A stretch of 9,048 bases of DNA from DATCVR01 sp036566745 (lineage in GTDB: Bacteria > Actinomycetota > Actinomycetes > Jiangellales > Jiangellaceae), in NCBI GenBank assembly GCA_036566745.1, contig DATCVR010000208.1, positions 1 to 9,048 of the forward strand, read 5' to 3'. A program made the position numbers and the translations under genes. Below, in pieces: positions 1-5,770 of this stretch; position 1 is the first letter of the stretch; the number at the start of each line of letters is the position of its first letter. Under the pieces are notes generated by a model. The model had not been told where the DNA came from. It made no database searches and was given only the letters and a program-made list of their open reading frames with translations.

Positions 1-52
1 AGAGGTCGTTCAAGGCGCCGCCGATGCGTGAGGACGCGCCGAGGATCCCCAT
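1..52 (-). CDS. 5' end of a coding frame running off the left edge
   Basis: From the TGA at 109-107 the same minus-strand frame stays open to the window edge with about 90 percent G/C at third positions, better than any plus-strand frame of this stretch. The first ATG in it is at 52-50 and gives a 17-residue start (MGILGASSRIGGALNDL). The coding character extends upstream of this ATG to base 106, which argues that the segment belongs to the same gene as the 107-262 ORF and that the TGA splits it. A separate downstream gene starting at this ATG is the alternative; GGTGACGGG just upstream is only a weak ribosome site. Confidence 0.35.
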   Translation of the reverse strand, partial: MGILGASSRIGGALNDL

Positions 53-106
53 CGACCCGTCACCGAGGCCGATGTGCCGGTGGTCGACGTCGACCTGGCC
101 GCCTGA

Positions 107-262
107 TCAGACGCCGCCGGCTTGGAGGTCCGCGTCGATCGCCGTCGCGATCTCGGTCAGCGTCTCTGCCGACGCCGCGAGCTCGGCGGACACGTACACC
201 GACACCCCGTCCCGCCGGACGGCAACCTCGCGGCCGCCGTCCACGCCGCGAGCTTTCGCCAC
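107..262 (-). CDS. Short ORF ending at an in-frame TGA; possible T7SS EspC-like fragment
   Basis: A 51-codon frame with a GTG start and almost exclusively G/C third positions, so it is probably coding. The predicted peptide has a short basic N-terminus, a beta-like stretch (VSVYVS) and an amphipathic helix (ELAASAETLTEIATAIDADL). GAGAAG lies about 13 bases upstream of the GTG; no better start is visible. The frame stays open and coding-like straight after the TGA (106 to 2), so this may be the 5' half of one interrupted gene rather than a complete small protein. The helix, turn, then Gly-rich second helix pattern faintly recalls small type VII secretion target proteins of the EspC family (about 100 aa), but this is pattern memory, not a demonstrated match. 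No function is assigned. Confidence 0.45.
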   Translation of the reverse strand: MAKARGVDGGREVAVRRDGVSVYVSAELAASAETLTEIATAIDADLQAGGV

Positions 263-329
263 GTTCAGGTGCCGGCTTCTCGAGTAGTCCGCTTCGCAGA
301 TGTGTCCAGGGCCCGGGAGTGTCCGTCGG

Positions 330-335
330 TACATT
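330..335 (+). promoter_or_regulatory. Possible -10 element for the SDR gene
   Basis: TACATT fits the actinobacterial TANNNT -10 pattern and would place the transcript start near 342, about 30 bases before the ATG at 372. No convincing -35 hexamer is visible 16-18 bases upstream. Confidence 0.3.
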
Positions 336-371
336 GGTGCCGAAGTCGACTCGTCATGGCGGGTGAGTCTG

Positions 372-1193
372 ATGCGGATCCTCGTCACCGGTGCGGCCGG
401 TGCCATCGGCCGGGCCATCGGTGAGCACCTCCCCGGCCTGGGACACGAGTTGCGCGCGCTCGATCTCGTCGGCGAGGCGGTTCCCGGCTTCGACCTGGGT
501 TGGGTGAGTGGGGACTGCGCCGATCCGGAGATCGTGGCGACGGCTGTCGAGGGTGTCGACGCCATCGTTCACCTGGCCGGGAATCCGGGCGAGAGCACGC
601 TCCCGGACGCACTGCGATCGCATGTGGTGACCACCGGCGTGCTGCTCGACGCGATGGTCCGCAACGGCGTGTCACGCATCGCGTACGCCAGCAGTAACCA
701 CGCGGTCGGCCGCACCGAACGCCGCGAACTCCTCACCACCGATGTCCGGCCCAGGCCGGACACGTTCTACGGTGCCGCGAAGGTGGCCGCCGAAGGGCTG
801 CTCAGCCTGTATGTCGATCGGCACGGAATCGGTGCCGTGGCGATGCGGATCGGTTCGTTCCGGCAGGTTCCGACGACGCAGCGGCACCTGGCGACCTGGC
901 TCTCCCCCGGCGACTGCGCCCGGATGATCCACGCGGCCGTGACGGCGCCTGAGCCCGGCTTCCAGGTGATCTACGGCATCTCGTCCAACACCCGCCGCTG
1001 GTGGGACCTCGAGCCCGGGCGGCGAATCGGATTCGATCCCCAGGACGACGCCGAAGCCTTCGCCCACCAGGTTCCGCAGGGTCCGAACGACGCTGCCGAC
1101 GCCGCATACGTGGGGGGCCCTTTCGTCGGTGCACCGTTGGGTGGCCGTCGCCGGCACGGTCGACCACGTCAGACAGATGGCAGCGACCTCTGA
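372..1193 (+). CDS. NAD-dependent epimerase/dehydratase, uronate dehydrogenase-like (extended SDR)
   Basis: A 273-residue soluble SDR. Residues 1-70 form the Rossmann nucleotide-binding part with the glycine motif GAAGAIG at 7-13 and the HLAGN strand at 67-71. The active site shows YASSNHAVG at 105-113 and YGAAK with Tyr133 and Lys137. The SSNH block, the TWLSPGD segment near 175-181, the YGISSNTRRWWD stretch near 201-212 and the DDAEAF ending are the layout I associate with uronate dehydrogenases (oxidation of glucuronate or galacturonate to the aldarolactone with NAD+). The substrate is inferred from this resemblance only; actinobacteria carry several such paralogues annotated only as NAD(P)-dependent oxidoreductase. 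ATG 372 is chosen because GGGTGAG lies just upstream and the Rossmann motif begins at once; the in-frame ATG at 300 would add a non-conserved extension. The last 20 residues are Arg/Gly-rich and look unlike a conserved tail. It stands alone as a transcription unit. Confidence 0.85.
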   Translation: MRILVTGAAGAIGRAIGEHLPGLGHELRALDLVGEAVPGFDLGWVSGDCADPEIVATAVEGVDAIVHLAGNPGESTLPDALRSHVVTTGVLLDAMVRNGVSRIAYASSNHAVGRTERRELLTTDVRPRPDTFYGAAKVAAEGLLSLYVDRHGIGAVAMRIGSFRQVPTTQRHLATWLSPGDCARMIHAAVTAPEPGFQVIYGISSNTRRWWDLEPGRRIGFDPQDDAEAFAHQVPQGPNDAADAAYVGGPFVGAPLGGRRRHGRPRQTDGSDL

Positions 1194-1392
1194 CACCCGC
1201 CTCTGCGGCGCAGCCACGTGGCCAGGTCGGGCAACTCGTACCGGAAGACGCCATCGGACTGATGAGCGACCTGGGTGGGCGCCGAGCCCGACTCCGCAGT
1301 CGCGGCATGTCCACGGAGCCCGGGACCAAAACACACACGGGGAGTGTTCTTCACAGTAGCGGCGCAGCCAGCGACGCCTGAGGAGGAGGATC
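1194..1392. other. Gap upstream of msrB, no assured gene
   Basis: This 199-base spacer holds the msrB ribosome site at its end. No clear -35/-10 pair for msrB is seen; AACAC...GTGTT around 1328-1348 is only a 5-base inverted pair. On the minus strand a frame ending with TGA at 1171-1169 has a coding-like stretch (for example FRYELPDLATWLRRRG) but lacks a credible start. Confidence 0.5.
1381..1390 (+). promoter_or_regulatory. Strong ribosome binding site deciding the msrB GTG start
   Basis: AGGAGGAGGA ends two bases before GTG 1393. It contains overlapping matches to the anti-Shine-Dalgarno sequence at suitable spacing and fixes GTG 1393 as the msrB start. Confidence 0.8.
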
Positions 1393-1872
1393 GTGCCACA
1401 CGACTACATCAAGACTCCGGAGGCGTTGAGCCGCCTCACTGACAGCCAGTACCGCGTCACCCAGGAAGACCAGACCGAGCCGGCGTTCGGCAACGAGTAC
1501 TGGAACAACCATGAGCCCGGCATCTACGTGGACGTGGTCTCCGGCCAGCCACTGTTCTCGTCGACCGACAAGTACGACAGCGGCACGGGATGGCCGAGCT
1601 TCACGAAGCCGATCGTGGCCGACGCCGTTCGCGCGAAGACCGATAGGTCGCTGTGGATGACCCGCACGGAGGTGCGGTCCGCGGGCGCCGACAGTCACCT
1701 GGGGCATGTGTTCGATGACGGCCCCGCCGATGCCGGGGGTCAGCGGTACTGCCTGAACTCGGCCGCGCTGCGCTTCGTTCCGGTCGCCGAGCTCGAGGCG
1801 CAGGGTTACGGCGAGTATCGCGCGCTGTTCGACACGGCCGACACCACCAGCACGGAGGAGGACGCACCATGA
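1393..1872 (+). CDS. msrB: Peptide-methionine (R)-S-oxide reductase MsrB
   Basis: MsrB reduces the R epimer of methionine sulfoxide in proteins, normally with thioredoxin as electron donor, in the cytosol. The 159-residue protein shows the family blocks in order: SGTGWPSF at 63-70, then SHLGHVFDDG at 101-110 with the active-site histidines 102 and 105, then RYCLNSAAL at 118-126 with catalytic Cys120. Cys120 is the only cysteine. The CxxC pairs of zinc-binding MsrB are absent, and the position that often carries the resolving cysteine (GCGWPSF) is Thr here. Such MsrB forms are known and must be recycled without an internal disulfide, directly by thioredoxin or another reductant. The gene overlaps msrA by four bases (ATGA), so translational coupling is likely. 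The tail after about residue 147 is acidic and Thr-rich, probably disordered. Identification is firm. Confidence 0.96.
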   Translation: MPHDYIKTPEALSRLTDSQYRVTQEDQTEPAFGNEYWNNHEPGIYVDVVSGQPLFSSTDKYDSGTGWPSFTKPIVADAVRAKTDRSLWMTRTEVRSAGADSHLGHVFDDGPADAGGQRYCLNSAALRFVPVAELEAQGYGEYRALFDTADTTSTEEDAP

Positions 1873-2423
1873 CCAGTGGGATCAACGACACCGGACAGAT
1901 CACGCGCACCCCGGACACTGAGACGGCTGTTCTGGCCGGCGGGTGCTTCTGGGGCGTGGAGGACCTCATCCGCCGCCAGCCCGGTGTGCGCGATACCCGC
2001 GTGGGTTACACCGGCGGCGAGAACGACCATGCGACGTATCGCCACCATCCGGGCCACGCCGAGGCTGTGGAGATCGTCTTCGATCCCATGAAGACGACCT
2101 ATCGCGACATCCTGGCGTTCTTCTTCCAGATCCACGACCCGTCGACGCTGAACCGTCAGGGCAACGACATCGGGACGAGTTACCGGTCGGCCATCTTCCC
2201 GCTTACTCCGGAGCAGGAGCAGATTGCCCGTGACACGATCGCGGACGTGGACGCCTCGGGCCTGTGGCCCGGCAAGGCGGTGACGACCGTCGAGCCCGCG
2301 GGTCCGTTCTGGGAGGCCGAACCCGAGCACCAGGACTACTTGGAGAGGTATCCGAACGGGTACACCTGCCACTTCCCGCGCGCAGGCTGGGTCCTGCCCA
2401 GGCGCGCTGCCACCTCCGGCTGA
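1869..2423 (+). CDS. msrA: Peptide-methionine (S)-S-oxide reductase MsrA
   Basis: MsrA reduces the S epimer of free and protein-bound methionine sulfoxide, complementing MsrB. The 184-residue protein has the signature GGCFWG at 24-29 with nucleophile Cys26. It continues with VGYTGG (45-50), YRHHPGHAEAVEIVFDP (57-73), FFFQIHDPSTLNRQGNDIGTSYRS (84-107, given in two parts: FFFQIHDP and NRQGNDIGTSYRS) and GPFWEAEPEHQDYL (145-158). Cys167 in GYTCHF is the only other cysteine and sits where actinobacterial MsrA has its resolving cysteine, so unlike the adjacent MsrB this enzyme can form an internal disulfide for thioredoxin reduction. ATG 1869 lies inside the end of msrB, with GGAGG a few bases upstream at 1856-1860. 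With msrB it forms a two-gene repair operon; order B then A, separate polypeptides rather than the MsrAB fusion of some bacteria. Confidence 0.96.
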   Translation: MTSGINDTGQITRTPDTETAVLAGGCFWGVEDLIRRQPGVRDTRVGYTGGENDHATYRHHPGHAEAVEIVFDPMKTTYRDILAFFFQIHDPSTLNRQGNDIGTSYRSAIFPLTPEQEQIARDTIADVDASGLWPGKAVTTVEPAGPFWEAEPEHQDYLERYPNGYTCHFPRAGWVLPRRAATSG

Positions 2424-2683
2424 CTGAGGTCAGGAGAGTTCGATGGACCGAATCCCTCCGGTGGGGACGGTGTCGATGGCCACCCGGTCGATGCGGCGGA
2501 CATGATCGCCGCCCTGACCGCTGCGCAGTTCGTGTTCGATGACGGTGCAACTCCATCGTTCACGGCGGAGGGTCGAACACGTACGTCGAGCGAGGCGTGC
2601 CGACAGCCGGCAGGCCGGTGACTCCCCGTGTCGCCGCGCTGCTGGCCCGGCTCACAGGTCGAAGGATCGGACGGGCGGCCACA
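2424..2683. other. Gap after msrA with possible decayed coding frames
   Basis: No intact gene is convincing here. CAGGAGAG followed by ATG 2443 opens only a 20-codon frame. Directly after the msrA stop its frame remains open to a TGA at 2621-2623 with a coding-like middle (GHPVDAADMIAALTAAQ). A second plus frame, 2543-2692, has a coding-like stretch (VTPRVAALLARLTGRRIG) and no good start. The two could be pieces of one frameshifted gene, but neither is recognised. Confidence 0.35.
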
Positions 2684-2697
2684 TGCGACTAGTCGCA
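2684..2697. promoter_or_regulatory. Perfect 14-bp palindrome, candidate operator upstream of the lipoprotein gene
   Basis: TGCGACTAGTCGCA is identical to its reverse complement with no spacer. It is centred about 50 bases upstream of the lipoprotein ATG and the proposed transcript start, a usual place for an activator or repressor dimer site. No regulator is encoded next to it, and a single palindrome of this length can arise by chance, so binding is inferred only. Confidence 0.4.
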
Positions 2698-2727
2698 ATC
2701 GTCGAGGTCGTTTCCGGTACGGCCCAG

Positions 2728-2733
2728 TAGCGT
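2728..2733 (+). promoter_or_regulatory. -10 element suggesting a leaderless lipoprotein mRNA
   Basis: TAGCGT fits TANNNT and ends seven bases before ATG 2741. There is no real Shine-Dalgarno sequence in CGGTGAC between them. In actinobacteria this spacing is the hallmark of transcripts starting at the A of the start codon. A -35 hexamer is not evident. Confidence 0.4.
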
Positions 2734-2740
2734 CGGTGAC

Positions 2741-3301
2741 ATGACACTGAGTTTCAATCGGCTTCTCCTGGTCCTTCCGATATCCGTGCTCCTCCTCGCC
2801 GGCTGCGGCGACAGCGGGGGCGACGACACCGCTGGCGGCGACAACGGCTCGGAGTCCTCGGACTCGGCTGACGGCGGCGGTGGGGGCGAAGGTTCGTCCG
2901 GCGGCGGCCTCGACGAGAGCACCGACCTTTGTAGCCTGGTCAGCGACGAGACGCTGGCGGCGTCCAACCTCAGCCCGGCCGACGGCGTTCAGAAGGAGTG
3001 GGTCTACGGGCCGTCTTGCGTGTACGGCGAGAATCTCGATCGGCGGATCATCGTGCAGGTCGACTTCGACTTTTCCCTGGGCCCGATCGAGGTGGGCGAC
3101 GAAGGGGTCGAAGAGATGAACGGGCGCCCGGTCGAGGTCGGGTACGACTCGGAGATGACGTGCCTTTACACCTTCTACGTCGACGACGACACCAAGGTGG
3201 ACGTGATCGTCGAGGACCTCTATGCCCCCGAACGGACTCCCGGTGAGCCGTGTGACGCTGGCCGCCCAGCGCTCAAGGACGTCATGGAGAAGACGAGCTG
3301 A
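2741..3301 (+). CDS. Secreted lipoprotein, DUF3558-like
   Basis: A 186-residue exported lipoprotein. Residues 1-21 are a type II signal peptide with Arg8 before a hydrophobic core and the lipobox L-A-G-C at 19-22; Cys22 would be lipidated and anchor the protein on the outer face of the membrane. Residues 23-59 are a Gly/Ser/Asp-rich linker of low complexity. The folded part from about 60 contains Cys64 (DLCSLVSDETLA), Cys93 (PSCVYG), Cys141 (MTCLY) and Cys171 (EPCDAGRPAL). This four-cysteine spacing, with a Leu-rich helix after the first and an acidic beta region between, resembles DUF3558 lipoproteins of actinobacteria, whose function is unknown; two disulfides are likely. The mature domain is strongly acidic. 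The start is followed at once by the signal peptide, and the upstream bases look leaderless. The family call is by pattern and less sure than the lipoprotein call. Confidence 0.85.
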   Translation: MTLSFNRLLLVLPISVLLLAGCGDSGGDDTAGGDNGSESSDSADGGGGGEGSSGGGLDESTDLCSLVSDETLAASNLSPADGVQKEWVYGPSCVYGENLDRRIIVQVDFDFSLGPIEVGDEGVEEMNGRPVEVGYDSEMTCLYTFYVDDDTKVDVIVEDLYAPERTPGEPCDAGRPALKDVMEKTS

Positions 3302-3384
3302 GCTGAGGAACCGGCGTCGGACGAGACCGGCGAGGCGAAACCGGCCTGAAAGTCGAAGAAAGGGCCGGCTGTTGAGCTGGCACC

Positions 3385-3576
3385 ATGCTGCCGAGCTGGG
3401 CGCGAGACCTTGCGACAGGTGCTGCTCCGGGCGCCACCCGGGCACTCGCCGCGTGGTCACGGGAGTGGACGGAGGGCGAGCACCTCCGGGTGCCTCAGTT
3501 GGTCGCGCCCAGCGGGCCGGACAGCATCCGGGCGATGGCCATCGCCCTGCGCCGGGACCTGGCGCTGGTGAAGTAG
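3385..3576 (+). CDS. Small hypothetical ORF, 63 aa
   Basis: An open frame with ATG start and TAG stop, mostly G/C third positions. The peptide has a Trp-containing helical N-terminal half (ALAAWSREWTEG) and a C-terminal helix (DSIRAMAIALRRDLALVK). GAGCTGG is the only, weak, ribosome-site candidate. It follows the lipoprotein gene by 83 bases on the same strand and converges with the MDR gene. I do not recognise a family; chance or a gene remnant are real alternatives. Confidence 0.35.
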   Translation: MLPSWARDLATGAAPGATRALAAWSREWTEGEHLRVPQLVAPSGPDSIRAMAIALRRDLALVK

Positions 3577-3645
3577 ACCCTCGCTGTACGCGCGCTCGCC
3601 GGAGGCGTATCGCCGGGAGGTGCGGCGGCCACCGCGACTCGAGCC

Positions 3646-4560
3646 CTAGTCGGCGATCACCTTGATGATCGTTCTGCCGCGGGTGGGTTCAGTGAAGGCG
3701 GCAGGGGCGTCGGCCAGGCTGCGAACTGTGTTGACGAGCGGTGTGAGCCGGCCGGCGTGGAGGCGGCTGGCCAGTTGGGTCAATTGTTCGCGGTTGGGCT
3801 CGACGACGAAGAAGATGGCCCGACCAGCGCGTGGGTAGACCGTGGGTGGGCCGGCGATGGTGACGAGGGTGCCACCCGGGCGTACCAGCGCGGCAGAGCG
3901 GTCGCGGATCTCGCCGCCGATCACGTCGAGTACGACGTCGACCTCGCCGGCGTCCTCGAGCTTGTCGTCGTCCAGGTTGAGGAACGTGTGGCCGCCAAGC
4001 TCGCCTGCCCGGTCCTTGTCGGCGGCTCGGCCGGTACCGATGATGTGAGCACCTGTCTCTTGGGCAAGTTGCGCGGCGATCGAGCCGACGGCACCGCCGA
4101 TTCCGTGGATGAGGACCGTTTGGCCGGCCTGCAGGTCGGCGTGATCGAACAGGGCCTGCCAAGCCGTCAGGCCGGAAATCGGTAGAGCGGCCGCGGTGAC
4201 GTGGTCGACGTCGGCCGGGAGCGGGGCCAGGTTGCGGGCCTCCACGGCGGTGAACTCCGCGAGCGAACCGTCGCGAGCCCAGTCGGTCAGTCCGAAGACT
4301 CGCTGGCCGACGGTCAGACCAGTGGTGCCGTAGCCGAGCCCGACGACCACACCCGACAGTTCGTGGCCAGGGACACTGGGTGTGCGGTCGCGGCCGGCGC
4401 GGTCAGTCCACGTCCCAGGCCAGTCCAGCTCGCCACGGGTGTAGCCGGCGGCATGGACGTGCACGATGACGTCGTTCTCAGCGGCGTGGGGGTAGGGCAG
4501 CTCGGTCAGCGACAATCCGCCGACGCCGGCCTCGCGGTCCCGCACGGTGATGGCACGCAT
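3646..4560 (-). CDS. Zinc-free MDR oxidoreductase, NADP-dependent quinone oxidoreductase-like
   Basis: A 304-residue medium-chain dehydrogenase/reductase. The N-terminal GroES-like part holds the blocks YTRGELDWPGTW (40-51) and PSVPGHELSGVV (61-72). The Rossmann domain carries HGIGGAVGS (152-160), the AxxGxVG-type nucleotide motif, followed by AQLAQETGAHIIGTGR. The C-terminus GRTIIKV is typical of the family. There is no cysteine at all, hence neither the catalytic nor the structural zinc site; this places it with quinone oxidoreductase/zeta-crystallin-like enzymes that reduce quinones or enones with NADPH. The true substrate is not visible. ATG 4560 is preferred over the upstream ATG 4623 because GAGGA lies 7-8 bases before it and the conserved N-terminus starts there. 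It is 129 bases downstream of the DUF5954-like gene on the same strand; whether it has its own promoter is unclear (TACTGT at 4604-4599 is a possible -10). Confidence 0.88.
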   Translation of the reverse strand: MRAITVRDREAGVGGLSLTELPYPHAAENDVIVHVHAAGYTRGELDWPGTWTDRAGRDRTPSVPGHELSGVVVGLGYGTTGLTVGQRVFGLTDWARDGSLAEFTAVEARNLAPLPADVDHVTAAALPISGLTAWQALFDHADLQAGQTVLIHGIGGAVGSIAAQLAQETGAHIIGTGRAADKDRAGELGGHTFLNLDDDKLEDAGEVDVVLDVIGGEIRDRSAALVRPGGTLVTIAGPPTVYPRAGRAIFFVVEPNREQLTQLASRLHAGRLTPLVNTVRSLADAPAAFTEPTRGRTIIKVIAD

Positions 4561-4688
4561 GAAGGGTCCTCGCGGTAGTCGTTGTGATGGCGCCTTCGAC
4601 AGTACGCACTCGCGGCACGCCATCCGTGGGCCACTTGGAGGCCCAGGTCATGGGCCGCTTCTGCGGTGAATGCTTCCGGCGTGGCCAA
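4506..4688 (-). CDS. Possible small ORF with TTG start between the DUF5954-like and MDR genes
   Basis: Sixty codons starting at TTG 4688. AGGAGGG, lying in the last codons of the upstream gene, is five bases before this TTG, which is ideal spacing, and the TTG begins one base after the upstream stop. The N-terminal third looks helical and coding-like (PEAFTAEAAHDLGLQVAHGW). The rest is Arg/His-rich, then enters the MDR gene by 55 bases in another frame, where codon use becomes poor. Either a short coupled peptide, the start of a decayed gene, or a coincidental ribosome site. No family is recognised. Confidence 0.3.
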   Translation of the reverse strand: MATPEAFTAEAAHDLGLQVAHGWRAASAYCRRRHHNDYREDPSCVPSPCGTARPASADCR

Positions 4689-4689
4689 C

Positions 4690-5727
4690 TCAACCCTCCT
4701 GGCCGTCGTCGTCGGTGATCGGTTGGTAGCGGGGGTCGGGGTCGGTGGGGCGTGGTGGTTCGGGTCCGTCGGGGCCGAGGCGGATGGCGATTTCGGCGCG
4801 GGTGATGCGGTAGCGGTGTCCGGCGACGTCGATCTCGTTGCGGTGATCGTGCAGCAGTGTCTGTGCGGCGGCCTCGTGGGCCTGGCGTGCTTGCTCGCCG
4901 GCGAGGTGGGCCTCGGACTCCTCGATGACCTGTCGGCGTAGCTCCTCGGGCATGCGGTCCAGTTCCTCGGCGCTGAACGACGGCCGGAAGTGCCGGGCGA
5001 GGCGTTCGCGGGCTTCGCTGGGGCTGCGTTCGAGTGAGAACGTGTTCTGCCAGCCGCCGCCGAGGGGCTTCTCGACGATCGCGAAGAGGTTGGGCAGCAG
5101 CGCGATGCCGGGATGGGTTCGGGTCGCCTGCTTGGCCTCGGCGCGCATCTCGGTGGAGGCGGCGCCGGCCACGGGGACGAGACCCCCGGCGAGTTCGATC
5201 ATCAACGCCGCGCCGGTGGGTCCGACCGCAGGCGGTGGGATGATCACGACGTTGCGCATCTGTTCCCAGGTGACTCCCTCGCCCGGTGGTGGGGTGTCGA
5301 GGTCGGTGGGGCGGGGTGGTTCGGGGCCGTCGTCGCCCATGCGCAGGAATGGCTGGGCGCGCACGATCCGGTACCGGGCGCCGGCCACGCTCAGTTCGTC
5401 GGGGTCGTGGCGGTAGAGGAGCTCCTCGGCGGCGCTGTACTGCGCGGCGGTGTCGTCGTCGCCGGCATCCGATGCGTCCTTCGCGGCGAGGAAGAAGTGC
5501 TGCGCGAGGCCGGTGCGGGCCATCTGCGGATACTCGTCACGCAGATACAGCAGCCGCCAGCCGCCATCGTCGTCCTCGACGGCGTAGCCGAAGATCGCCG
5601 AGGCCAGCGCCATTCCCGGGTAGCTGGTCATGGCCTGCCGGGCGTCGCGCTCGATCACCTCCGCGACCGGACCCTCCGGAGCCGCCAACGTGATCCGCAG
5701 GTGCGGCAGGGCCTGTTCGAATCGCAT
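4690..5727 (-). CDS. DUF5954-family protein with two tandem repeat units
   Basis: A 345-residue soluble protein, no signal peptide or membrane segment. It consists of two similar units. Unit 1 (about 10-143) has YPGMAL, GGWRLLYLRDEYP, LAQHFF, then VAGARYRIVRAQPFLRMG and DGPEPPRPTD. Unit 2 (about 165-332) has HPGIAL, GGWQNTFSLERSP, LARHFR, then VAGHRYRITRAEIAIRLG and DGPEPPRPTD. The RYR(I/V)xRA block followed by DGxEPPRPTD is what I recall as the hallmark of DUF5954, found in streptomycetes and relatives and of unknown function. Unit 2 carries a long charged helix (about 253-293) before the repeat block, probably coiled. ATG 5727 begins 43 bases after the SulP stop, with GAGGCGG somewhat distant as ribosome site. 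Read-through transcription from the ArsR-SulP operon is plausible, giving it a possible but unproven link to anion transport. Confidence 0.75.
   Translation of the reverse strand: MRFEQALPHLRITLAAPEGPVAEVIERDARQAMTSYPGMALASAIFGYAVEDDDGGWRLLYLRDEYPQMARTGLAQHFFLAAKDASDAGDDDTAAQYSAAEELLYRHDPDELSVAGARYRIVRAQPFLRMGDDGPEPPRPTDLDTPPPGEGVTWEQMRNVVIIPPPAVGPTGAALMIELAGGLVPVAGAASTEMRAEAKQATRTHPGIALLPNLFAIVEKPLGGGWQNTFSLERSPSEARERLARHFRPSFSAEELDRMPEELRRQVIEESEAHLAGEQARQAHEAAAQTLLHDHRNEIDVAGHRYRITRAEIAIRLGPDGPEPPRPTDPDPRYQPITDDDGQEG
4741..4771 (-). repeat. DNA-level copy A of the DUF5954 internal repeat
   Basis: These 31 bases match 5302-5332 with two mismatches. They encode the DGPEPPRPTD block of unit 2. 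The nucleotide-level similarity shows strong constraint on this block or a fairly recent exchange between the units. Confidence 0.75.
5302..5332 (-). repeat. DNA-level copy B of the DUF5954 internal repeat
   Basis: Partner of 4741-4771, encoding the DGPEPPRPTD block of unit 1; 29 of 31 bases are the same, in direct orientation. Confidence 0.75.
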
Positions 5728-5770
5728 GAACGCCAGTCTTCCGCCTCGCCGACGGTCGAGGTGCGAGTGG

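Noticed and set aside
1..106. Plus-strand gene ending at TGA 104-106, convergent with the minus ORF
   Set aside because: That frame has a TGA at 29-31 and poorer third-position G/C than the minus frame across the same bases.
107..109. In-frame TGA read as selenocysteine
   Set aside because: No redox motif around the codon and no visible hairpin argument; a nonsense codon or a true gene end is simpler.
3341..3368. CCGGCC...GGCCGG hairpin as a terminator of the lipoprotein gene
   Set aside because: Only six base pairs with a 16-base loop and no T-run after it; common by chance in this base composition.
2336..3460. Long minus-strand frame opposite the lipoprotein gene and its upstream gap
   Set aside because: The plus-strand lipoprotein has a clear signal peptide, lipobox and paired cysteines; the minus frame has no recognisable domain and is explained as antisense of GC-rich coding DNA.
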